Assembly: GCA_030594725.1 (NCBI GenBank)
Contig: JAUVEQ010000101.1
Span: forward strand, 1-8,874
Direction: 5' to 3'
Length of the DNA: 8,874 nucleotides
DNA from: Methanobacteriota archaeon
GTDB taxonomy: Archaea; Thermoplasmatota; DTKX01; GCA-020343715
Below are positions 1 to 6,147 of this stretch, piece by piece. The notes under the pieces are model-generated. The model was not told the origin of the DNA. It saw only the letters and a list, made by a program, of their open reading frames with translations, and did no database searches. Made by a program: the position numbers and the translations under genes. Within the stretch, counting starts at the first letter, position 1, and each line of letters opens with the position of its first letter.

Positions 1-778
1 CCCGGATGATGTCCCGGGCGACGATAGCGGCCCCGATGGCCGCGCTCACCTGGGGGTTCTTGGGCACGTAGAGCTCGGCCCCCAGGAACTCCTCCAGGGC
101 CTTCTTGACGCCCACGTTACGGGCCGGACCGCCGTCGAAGAAGACCACCTCCTCGACGCCGATCTGCTTGACCATGTTGCCCACCCGCTCGGCCACCGAG
201 CGATGGATGCCCGCGACGATGTCCTTGACGGGCCTTCGCTGGGCAATTAGGGATATCACCTCGGACTCGGCCATGACGATGCAGGTGTTGGACAGCTCCA
301 CGGGATGCTCGGCCCCCTCGCCCATCTCGCCCAGCTCCTCCAGGGGGACCCCGAGGACCTTGGCCATCTGCTCGAGGAACCGTCCGGTGCCCGCGGCGCA
401 CTTGGTGTTCATGAGGAAGGTGTCCATGTCCCCCGCCTCGTCCAGCCGTATGACCTTGCTGTCCTGGCCGCCGATGTCTATCACGGTCCGGACGGGGCCC
501 CAGGGACTGCCCAGCCACTTGGCCGCCCGGGCCTTGGCGTAGATCTCGTCCACCTGGTGGTCGGCTATGTCCACCCCCCTGCGTCCGTAACCGGTGGAGA
601 CGGTCATGTCCAGGTCGGACCTGCTCATGCCCGCTGCCTGCAGGGCCTCGGCCAGGGCGTCGGCGGCTGCCGCGTCCAGATCCACTATCGTCGGGGTTAT
701 CCCGGTCCCGACGACACGGTCCCCCGCCAGCACGGCGGCCTTGGTGTAGGTCGACCCCAGGTCGATCCCCGCCACCAC
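1..778 (-). CDS. HgdC/BcrA-type CoA-dehydratase/double-cubane protein activase (ATPase), C-terminus cut by window edge
   Basis: Cytoplasmic ASKHA-fold ATPase that, in this family, couples ATP hydrolysis to one-electron transfer from its dimer-bridging [4Fe-4S] cluster onto a BcrC/HgdB-type partner. Translating the minus strand from GTG at 778 gives 259 residues without a stop to the edge. The phosphate-1 motif GIDLGSTYTK is at residues 4-13, phosphate-2 IDIGGQDSK at 100-108, NTKCAAGTGRF at 124-134, and NTCIVMAESE at 164-173. Cys127 and Cys166 match in position the two cluster ligands known for Acidaminococcus HgdC. FFDGGPARN at 213-221 is the adenosine motif. HgdC is about 260 residues, so only a few C-terminal residues are missing. 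Start choice: GGAGG at 788-784 lies 5 nt before GTG 778 and 8 nt before GTG 775. An upstream in-frame GTG at 796 overlaps the preceding stop as GTGA but has a poorer ribosome binding site. Last visible gene of the operon, directly after its likely target. Confidence 0.93.
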   Translation of the reverse strand, partial: MVAGIDLGSTYTKAAVLAGDRVVGTGITPTIVDLDAAAADALAEALQAAGMSRSDLDMTVSTGYGRRGVDIADHQVDEIYAKARAAKWLGSPWGPVRTVIDIGGQDSKVIRLDEAGDMDTFLMNTKCAAGTGRFLEQMAKVLGVPLEELGEMGEGAEHPVELSNTCIVMAESEVISLIAQRRPVKDIVAGIHRSVAERVGNMVKQIGVEEVVFFDGGPARNVGVKKALEEFLGAELYVPKNPQVSAAIGAAIVARDIIR

Positions 779-782
779 GGGC

Positions 783-791
783 TCCTCCTTT
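783..791 (-). promoter_or_regulatory. Strong Shine-Dalgarno site that decides the activase start
   Basis: The minus strand reads AAAGGAGGA just after the stop of the upstream gene. It is the best ribosome binding site in the operon. Its spacing favours GTG at 778 or 775 over the overlapping GTG at 796, which would place this site inside the coding region. Confidence 0.6.
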
Positions 792-792
792 G

Positions 793-2241
793 TCACGCCC
801 CGTCACCCCCCTCGGTCGCGTCGATGGTCTTGAACGCCCGTCGCTTGGCCTTGGCGGCCTTCTTGCGGCGGGCCCGCACCAGCATGAGGAAGGCCTCGAC
901 GCGGGTCCGGAGCTGTTCCGTGTCCTCCTGGGAGTACTCCGTCTCGATGATGAGCATGGGCACTCCCATGTCCTCCGCGGACTGCTTGACGCGGGTGGAC
1001 TCCACGTTGTATATGTGGCAGCCCCGGAGCACGTGGTACACCACGCCCTCCACCCGGAAGTCCTCGATCATCTGCTTGATCCGGCCTATCCGGGGGTCGT
1101 TGGGGGTGAAGCAGGGGCACACGGAGGGCTGCAGGTACCTCTCGGCCATGGCCTGGAACATGTCGTCCCATATCCACTCGTCTATGCCGATGGGGTCGTA
1201 CAGCCACCGGGTGCCCGAGCACAGCTCGTCGGCGACGATGCTGCCCCCGGATTCCTCGATGAGCTGGGGGATCTTGAAGTTGGGCCACATGATGGGCGCT
1301 CCCGCGAGCATGACGCGTGGCGCCTCGGGGTCGCTGACGGCGATCCCGTCGCGCACCCTCTGCTCCAGTTCCTCGGCGAGGACGGTGGCATGCTCGACCC
1401 ACACGGACAGGTCCTCGGTGTGGGGCATCTGGTTGACCAGCAGGGAGTCCCGGCCGTTGATGACGGGGGGGTCCGCCTTCCGCAGGTCGTACAGGCGGCG
1501 GGCCACGGTCTGGGCCTGGAGGCTGAGCTGGATCTCCCGTTTCAGTTCCTCCCAGTAGATGCGGTTCCCGGTGAGGGTCTCTATCTGCTGCTGGAGGGCG
1601 CGCACCTCGTCGAGCCACATGGACCGGGCCTGCTGGGTGTCCTTGATGTGGGGCACGTTCACCATCCACACCTCCATGAAGTCCTGGAGCACCTCCCCCA
1701 GCTTGAACTTGCCGTCGCACACCATGGGCACGATGACCGCGTCCGAGGCCTCGAAGAAGGGCGATGCGTGGGTCATCTTGACGCCCAGGGTCGACTTGAC
1801 CATGGGGCAGAGGCCGGCGTCGGCCATCAGCTCCTCGCCGGTGGCGATGGTGTTGTGAAGGCCCGAGCACAGGCGGACCGGTATGGCGTCGGCCGCCCGG
1901 ATCAGCTCGAGGGGAGCGAAGACGCACATGGTCCCGATGACCTTCCCGCCATTGGCCTTGTGCTCCTCGATCTCGTCGATGCGGGGTGAGGTCAGGAACC
2001 GGGCCCGCTCGTCGAACCAGGCCATCGCAGCCGGGCGGCTGGGGGCCTTCCTCATCTGGTCCTGGTAGTGGTCGATCAGTTCCTTTGCACGATCCACGAT
2101 GATCCGGCTCAGCTCGTCCAACCGTTCCTCGTCCTCACCGCCCTTCCAGCGGTAGCGGGGAGCGGAGGGTCGGGTGTCGGCCACCTCGGCCGCTGCGGCG
2201 TCCCTGATATTGGGTCTCTTGCGTCCGAACAGTTTGGGCAT
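793..2241 (-). CDS. BcrC/BadD/HgdB-family iron-sulfur protein, single-subunit double-cubane-cluster-like
   Basis: A 482-residue protein of the 2-hydroxyacyl-CoA dehydratase D-component family (HgdB, BcrC, FldC, YjiM, DCCP). Members bind [4Fe-4S] or [8Fe-9S] clusters and take low-potential electrons from an ATP-driven activase, here encoded immediately downstream. Typical blocks: GTMCVFAPLELIRAA at 103-117, GLCPMVKSTLG at 143-153, DAVIVPMVCDGK at 167-178, VADELCSGTR at 336-345, CPCFTPND at 375-382, and the C-terminal ETEYSQEDTEQLRTRVEAFL. Eight cysteines are present: 106, 125, 145, 175, 341, 375, 377, 408. No second A-type subunit is nearby, and the CPC-TPN block favours the homodimeric DCCP/YjiM type over heterodimeric dehydratases or benzoyl-CoA reductase. 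It has an N-terminal extension of roughly 65 residues and a basic C-terminal tail (RARRKKAAKAKRR). The start ATG abuts the previous gene's stop (TAG-ATG); GGAGGGA lies just upstream. Substrate unknown. Family confidence is high, DCCP assignment moderate. Confidence 0.9.
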   Translation of the reverse strand: MPKLFGRKRPNIRDAAAAEVADTRPSAPRYRWKGGEDEERLDELSRIIVDRAKELIDHYQDQMRKAPSRPAAMAWFDERARFLTSPRIDEIEEHKANGGKVIGTMCVFAPLELIRAADAIPVRLCSGLHNTIATGEELMADAGLCPMVKSTLGVKMTHASPFFEASDAVIVPMVCDGKFKLGEVLQDFMEVWMVNVPHIKDTQQARSMWLDEVRALQQQIETLTGNRIYWEELKREIQLSLQAQTVARRLYDLRKADPPVINGRDSLLVNQMPHTEDLSVWVEHATVLAEELEQRVRDGIAVSDPEAPRVMLAGAPIMWPNFKIPQLIEESGGSIVADELCSGTRWLYDPIGIDEWIWDDMFQAMAERYLQPSVCPCFTPNDPRIGRIKQMIEDFRVEGVVYHVLRGCHIYNVESTRVKQSAEDMGVPMLIIETEYSQEDTEQLRTRVEAFLMLVRARRKKAAKAKRRAFKTIDATEGGDGA

Positions 2242-4044
2242 CTAGCTCCCTCCAGGGGGTCCATTGCCCCCCTTTCCCTTTCCGCCCCACCAGGGCGAAG
2301 AGTGACGTCCCATCGACCGACGGGTCCCACGGTCGTGCTGGCGAATGAACTTGCTGTAGGAGGACTCGATGGTGTTGAACCCCATCACACGACCCGTCAG
2401 GCACCCGTCCTCCGGACACACCTCCACGCACCGCATGCACAGGATGCAGTTGTGGACGGTGATGTCCGTCTTCTCCATCTCCTTCCACACCTCTGTGACG
2501 TCCACGGGACAGACCCGGTAGCACATGGAGCACCGGGTGCACTTCTTGCCGTCCTTGTGCAGCGAGATCCCCGAGACCCCGTTGAAGGGCATCATGAGGA
2601 CGGCCACTGGACAGATGCGACAGAAGGCCCGGCGCACGAACAGGGCGGCGAAGAGGAAGAGGGAGAGGGCACCGAGGGCGATCCAGGGTATGGATTGGGC
2701 ACCCACGCTGGTCGTGAGGCCCGTTCCGGCCTGACCGATGGTGAAGATGGGATACGCGGGGCAGACCTGGCATATCGGTCGATAGACGTCCCCCGCGTCC
2801 ACGTAGAACGTTACGATCTGGATGCCTATGAGTATGCTGAGCAGTATGCCCGAGAAGAAGATGCCGTACCGCCCCACATTGAGGACCTGCCGCTGCAGGG
2901 GGCTCAGGCGATACCGGCGAAGCCCGACGCGGGACCGGACCCAGTTCATCACGTCCTGGATCATTCCCAGGGGGCAGAGCCATCCGCACCAGGCCCGGCC
3001 CATCGCGACGTAGAGGACCAGGAAGGTGAGTATCAGGACCACGATGAACATCCAGCTGTTGAAGAAGCCCACGGAAAGGTAGTGCTGCATCTGGTACACG
3101 ACGCAAGCGCCCACGCTGTAGTTCAGGTAGTTGCAGGCCGTGCTCGGCAGCGCCGCCGTCAGCGGCAGCGCCTCTGTCCGGATGGCCCAGAAGCCCAGGG
3201 CGCCGATGTTGATCGCCCCGAAGAAGGAAAGCTGGGACACCATCCGGACCTGCTTCACGGAGGTCGCGTAGCGGGCCGCCAGCGAAACGGGGATGACAAC
3301 CATCAAGAAGAGCACGATCAGGGTCGCCAGCGGGTCCTGGCGGATCCTGTCCCACCAGGCCGAGAGGGAGGCCTTGTCCTCCTCCCCGTCATCCTCCCCC
3401 CCGGGGACGTCCACGACACCCCTCGCCTTCTGGTCGAAGTACCAGGGGCAATCGCGGAACAGCTTGACGGCCCCGTCCCGTGAGGTGGCCTGTACCGTGA
3501 CCGTCATCTCGAAGGTGTCCAGGAGCTCGTCCACTGGTTCCCAGTCCGTCGCCTCCATGAGGACGACGTTGTCGTAGGTGATGTTGGTGTTGACGATCAC
3601 TCCCTCCACCGACCGCCCGTAGGGAAGCCAGTACGGGCAATCGTAGTGGAAGGCCCGCCACTGGAGTATGAAGGTGATGTTCTGGCCCGGTACGGCCTCG
3701 ACCCTCTCGGGCTCCACTCGGAGGCAGAAGCTGAGGCTCCATTCGGTGCGCTCGCCCACCGGGAGGCCTCCCACCTCCTCGGCGGCCTCCTGCTGGGTGT
3801 TGGCCACGTAGTAGTGGGTGATGGCCGTCACCAGTATCAGAACGATGAGGATGATGGCCGTCACCAGGGCCCTTCGGGGGACGAGCCTGGGCATCTTGCG
3901 GCCCGGGAGGGACAGCCTGATCAGCGTCCGACCGTCCTCGGTGACCTGGGACCGTCCTTCCTGGACGGAGTCTCCAGTCCCCTTCTCCACCTTTCCTCGC
4001 ATCCTAAGCCCCCAGGGGGTGGTCACGTATTTAATCCGTGCCAT
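2242..4044 (-). CDS. Membrane polyferredoxin, NapH/NosR/CcoG-like 4Fe-4S protein with extracytoplasmic N-terminal domain
   Basis: A 600-residue integral membrane electron carrier with 20 cysteines. In order: basic N-terminus; hydrophobic segment about 60-80; soluble, probably extracytoplasmic domain about 85-235 with Cys107, 136 and 199; hydrophobic segments near 238-258, 270-290, 325-348, 393-415 and 452-470; CGWLCPLG at 353-360; CQVCPAYP at 425-432; CRICPV at 475-480; then a two-cluster ferredoxin module, CTRCSMCYRVCP at 502-513 and CILCMRCVEVCP at 533-544. In NapH/NosR relatives this membrane-plus-ferredoxin core passes electrons between quinols or periplasmic partners and other centres. 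The outer domain shows no recognisable FMN-binding motif and I do not recognise its family. The Gly-rich tail (582-600) overlaps the next gene's ribosome binding site. It begins 18 nt after the propeller gene; the site at ATG 4044 is weak (GTGGGG), and Met15 (4002) or Met51 (3894) are possible alternative starts. Its place before the activase pair suggests electron supply, which is inference. Confidence 0.9.
   Translation of the reverse strand: MARIKYVTTPWGLRMRGKVEKGTGDSVQEGRSQVTEDGRTLIRLSLPGRKMPRLVPRRALVTAIILIVLILVTAITHYYVANTQQEAAEEVGGLPVGERTEWSLSFCLRVEPERVEAVPGQNITFILQWRAFHYDCPYWLPYGRSVEGVIVNTNITYDNVVLMEATDWEPVDELLDTFEMTVTVQATSRDGAVKLFRDCPWYFDQKARGVVDVPGGEDDGEEDKASLSAWWDRIRQDPLATLIVLFLMVVIPVSLAARYATSVKQVRMVSQLSFFGAINIGALGFWAIRTEALPLTAALPSTACNYLNYSVGACVVYQMQHYLSVGFFNSWMFIVVLILTFLVLYVAMGRAWCGWLCPLGMIQDVMNWVRSRVGLRRYRLSPLQRQVLNVGRYGIFFSGILLSILIGIQIVTFYVDAGDVYRPICQVCPAYPIFTIGQAGTGLTTSVGAQSIPWIALGALSLFLFAALFVRRAFCRICPVAVLMMPFNGVSGISLHKDGKKCTRCSMCYRVCPVDVTEVWKEMEKTDITVHNCILCMRCVEVCPEDGCLTGRVMGFNTIESSYSKFIRQHDRGTRRSMGRHSSPWWGGKGKGGNGPPGGS
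4027..4036 (-). promoter_or_regulatory. Possible internal box A (TATA-like) promoter
   Basis: The minus strand reads GATTAAATAC, an AT-rich patch in GC-rich DNA just inside the annotated polyferredoxin start. Its centre lies about 29 nt before Met15 (ATG at 4002), close to the box A to start-site distance of archaeal leaderless transcripts. It uses ATT and AAA codons that are uncommon in this gene. It may be a secondary promoter inside the operon or only the codons for Ile-Lys-Tyr. Confidence 0.3.
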
Positions 4045-4062
4045 ACCCCACGTCGTCCCCGC

Positions 4063-5952
4063 TCAGACGTAGACCATGACCCGGTAGATGCCGTGGATGT
4101 CGGGATTCGACCCGGTGGGGTCCTTGTCCACAGGTGACTCGCCAAGGGCCACGTACCATCCGTCGTCGCTCACGTCCCCCTGGGTCGCGGGCGAGCCATC
4201 CAACCTTATCCTCCACTCCATGTGGGAGTATCCATCGTAACTGCCCTTGTGGAGGTTCATGATAGTGAAGTAGGACTCGGTCCGGGTGGGGTGCATGTAG
4301 TACGTGTAGTGCAGCGTCGAGCTGTCCTGGGTGAGGCCCGAGATCTCCTGGTGCTCGTTGCCGAAGGTGATGTAACCGCCGCCCTCGCCGTAGCCGTAGC
4401 GGCCGGTGCCGGTGTAGCCGCGGGTCTCGCCCACCTTGAAGGTCCAGATGATCCCTCCCTGGAGGTCGAAGGCAGCGTAGTCCTTCACCCCGTAGATGAT
4501 GTTGGTCTTGCTGTTGCCAGAGTGGGAAGTGGTGTCCTGGGTACGGGCCACGTGGAAGATCACGGTCTCGCCGTCGGTGTAGGGGACGATGTCCGAGGTG
4601 TGGGTGAGGAGGCTGTTGTTGCCTATGCCGAAACCGGTGTACGTGCCCAGGTTCCTCTGCCACTCGGGGGCACCGATGCCGCTGGCCACGTTCTTCTCGT
4701 TGTCGAACAGGTAGCCGCGACCGTCCATGGAGCCCACGGCGATGTACTTGCCATCGTGGTCCATCCACGCGTTGGTGATGTGGCTCCGGTAGGAGAACTC
4801 CTCTATGATGGGCATCGACCAGTTCCAGATCATCTCGCCCTCCTGGGCGTCGAACACGACCAGCTGGGCATCGTAGTGCTTCGTGTCGCCGTTCCTCGAT
4901 GAGAACACGATGGAGAGGTACTCGCCCGCGTCGTCGAGCATGATGGAGTCCTGCATGATGCCACGGTCCATCACGCCGCCGCCGTAGTCGTCGTATGCCG
5001 GGTCCCCGTCCGCGGGGAAGGCCCACATCCGGCCCCCATCCAGGTTGTAGCAGAACATCTTGCTCCGGTAGTGGAGGATGCGGGAGGTGTTCCGTGGCTC
5101 GGTCATGTAGCTGCGGGTCTCCTCCTCGTCGACGATGAAGAGCTTGCTGGCGGAAACGCCCATCCAGACCCTGTCACCAGCGGTCTGGATGAAGGTGGAG
5201 GGAGCGCTGTTGGTGTCCGGGAAGTCCCCGATCTCGGACCGGACGGATTCATCCCAGAGGATGGTACCAGTGGCCGCATCCAGGCAGTAGAAGGCCCAGT
5301 CGGTGTTGTGACCGCCCACGAAGACCTTGGTGCCGTCGTCGGAGAACTCCACGGACTCGATCTTCAGGCCATCGATGTACTCGCGCCAGATCTCGACCTC
5401 CTGGTTGATGTCGATGACGCTGATCCGACCCTCCAGGGCCCCGACGGCAAGTCGGGTGCCGTCCCGGGAGAAGCGGACGACGGCCTCGGTGTGGGAGTGG
5501 GCCGCCACGCTGGCATGGTACTCCTCCCTCGGGAACTCGTCGTTGTAGTCGATCTGGAACAGCATGTACGGGACCGCTTCCTTGGGAGCGTATGCGGGCG
5601 AGGAGAGCACATCCCCGTTCACCAGCTTGACGTCGAACCGGTACTTCATGTACGGTATCCAGTCCAGGTCCGCAAGGACACGTTTGGAGGCTTGGCCGAC
5701 GTCGACCTTCCCCAGCTCCTCTCCAGTCGAATCGAAGATGGTCAGGGTGTCTACATCCTCGGTCTGGTCCAGCTCCACAACCACGCCCTCGCGCACGAAG
5801 GCCACTTCCGCGATGCCCTCGCCCGCGTCCACGTCCTTCGGTTTGTCACGTTCGGCGTAGAACATGTAGGTGGTCATCGATGCGACGACGATCATAACTA
5901 GTACCAGTACTGCGAGCAGCATCTCCAACCTTGAGAGTCCTGAGGTGGCCAT
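4063..5952 (-). CDS. Extracytoplasmic WD40/PQQ-like beta-propeller protein with prepilin-like N-terminal anchor
   Basis: A 629-residue surface protein, function not recognised. The N-terminus is MATSGLSRLE followed by an uninterrupted hydrophobic helix (11-32). Gly5 before Leu6, with Glu10 at +5, resembles a type IV prepilin (class III) processing site. Residues about 48-115 look like a small beta-sandwich. From about 145 onward come propeller blades with repeated turn motifs: FSRDGTRLAVGALEGRISVID (161-181, quoted here as FSRDGTRLAV then GRISVID), FSDDGTKVFVGG (203-214), LDDAGEYLSIVFSS (339-352), MDHDGKYIAVGSMDG (397-411), and VSDDGWYVALGES near the end. LDAATGTILW (224-233) and FDAQEGEMIWNW (367-378) are PQQ-like strand endings. 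No dehydrogenase active-site residues or haem motif are evident, so a binding or scaffold role is more likely than catalysis. First gene of the operon, with GGAG 7 nt before ATG and a TATA-like promoter about 40 nt upstream. Confidence 0.85.
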   Translation of the reverse strand: MATSGLSRLEMLLAVLVLVMIVVASMTTYMFYAERDKPKDVDAGEGIAEVAFVREGVVVELDQTEDVDTLTIFDSTGEELGKVDVGQASKRVLADLDWIPYMKYRFDVKLVNGDVLSSPAYAPKEAVPYMLFQIDYNDEFPREEYHASVAAHSHTEAVVRFSRDGTRLAVGALEGRISVIDINQEVEIWREYIDGLKIESVEFSDDGTKVFVGGHNTDWAFYCLDAATGTILWDESVRSEIGDFPDTNSAPSTFIQTAGDRVWMGVSASKLFIVDEEETRSYMTEPRNTSRILHYRSKMFCYNLDGGRMWAFPADGDPAYDDYGGGVMDRGIMQDSIMLDDAGEYLSIVFSSRNGDTKHYDAQLVVFDAQEGEMIWNWSMPIIEEFSYRSHITNAWMDHDGKYIAVGSMDGRGYLFDNEKNVASGIGAPEWQRNLGTYTGFGIGNNSLLTHTSDIVPYTDGETVIFHVARTQDTTSHSGNSKTNIIYGVKDYAAFDLQGGIIWTFKVGETRGYTGTGRYGYGEGGGYITFGNEHQEISGLTQDSSTLHYTYYMHPTRTESYFTIMNLHKGSYDGYSHMEWRIRLDGSPATQGDVSDDGWYVALGESPVDKDPTGSNPDIHGIYRVMVYV

Positions 5953-5959
5953 GAGAGTC

Positions 5960-5965
5960 TCTCCT
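5960..5965 (-). promoter_or_regulatory. Ribosome binding site of the propeller gene
   Basis: The minus strand reads TAGGAG, with 7 nt between GGAG and the ATG at 5952. The good spacing supports this ATG as the start, which in turn keeps the prepilin-like N-terminus intact. Confidence 0.6.
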
Positions 5966-5987
5966 AGATGCCAGCTGAGATAAGGAG

Positions 5988-6000
5988 TATATATAAAACA
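5988..6000 (-). promoter_or_regulatory. Promoter (box A) of the four-gene minus-strand operon
   Basis: The minus strand reads GTTTTATATATAC, a near-ideal archaeal TATA box in a GC-rich genome. Transcription would be expected to begin about 25 nt downstream, near 5966, giving a short leader that holds the TAGGAG ribosome binding site. The core TATATATA is self-complementary, so the same element could also fire towards the plus strand. Confidence 0.65.
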
Positions 6001-6004
6001 GTTT

Positions 6005-6020
6005 GGTATACTTTTTGATT
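6005..6020. promoter_or_regulatory. AT-rich palindromic patch beside the operon promoter, possible operator
   Basis: GTATAC at 6006-6011 is a perfect palindrome just upstream of the operon TATA box, followed by an A/T-rich tract (TTTTTGATTAAA). The position suits a regulator or TFB contact site. This is suggestive only, as short AT palindromes arise easily. Confidence 0.25.
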
Positions 6021-6039
6021 AAAGTGTCATATCTGGCCC

Positions 6040-6055
6040 CCCCGCTTCACCGGGG
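6040..6055. repeat. GC-rich inverted repeat between the divergent promoters
   Basis: CCCCG (6040-6044) pairs perfectly with CGGGG (6051-6055) around a 6-nt loop. A second small palindrome, CGGAATCCG, follows at 6057-6065. They separate the minus-strand promoter from the plus-strand one. The hairpin could be a protein-binding site or a weak structure; there is no U-tract to make it a terminator. Confidence 0.35.
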
Positions 6056-6086
6056 TCGGAATCCGCCGGAAAAGGGCACCTTATGT

Positions 6087-6100
6087 GGAAAGGCTTAAGA
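6087..6100 (+). promoter_or_regulatory. Promoter (BRE plus box A) of the haem/FN3 surface protein gene
   Basis: GGAAAGGCTTAAGA has the usual archaeal order: a purine-rich BRE-like GGAAAGG, then an AT-rich CTTAAGA. A start site about 26 nt downstream of the box centre falls near 6123, leaving a leader of roughly 25 nt before GTG 6148. This agrees with the in-frame stops TAG TGA at 6115-6120, which rule out a longer coding region. Confidence 0.5.
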
Positions 6101-6147
6101 CGGGGTGCGAACTGTAGTGAGGTTATACCGAGCCCGTCTCTCGTGAG

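Noticed and set aside
117..806. Minus-strand open frame of 229 codons over the activase
   Set aside because: Arg/Gly-rich shadow; the frame starting at GTG 778 carries all the ASKHA and cluster motifs.
790..1989. Plus-strand open frame of 399 codons opposite the HgdB-like gene
   Set aside because: His/Gly/Leu-rich antisense translation without motifs; the opposite strand has the conserved BcrC/HgdB blocks.
793..2241. Benzoyl-CoA reductase or 2-hydroxyglutaryl-CoA dehydratase subunit as a specific call
   Set aside because: No partner A/B-type subunit or CoA-pathway genes in the window, and the Cys pattern fits the single-subunit group better.
2068..3483. Long plus-strand open frame (471 codons) opposite the polyferredoxin and reductase genes
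   Set aside because: Rich in His, Gly, Pro, Arg and Asp as expected of a GC-rich antisense frame, with no recognisable domain; the minus-strand frames have clear family motifs.
4063..5952. PQQ-dependent dehydrogenase as identity of the propeller
   Set aside because: Only blade-like repeats and W-ending strands are visible; I see no PQQ-binding or catalytic residues, and the blades look as much like WD40 as PQQ repeats.
6040..6065. Hairpin as a transcription terminator
   Set aside because: It lies between two divergent gene starts, has a 5-bp stem and no T-tract, so there is no transcript for it to end.
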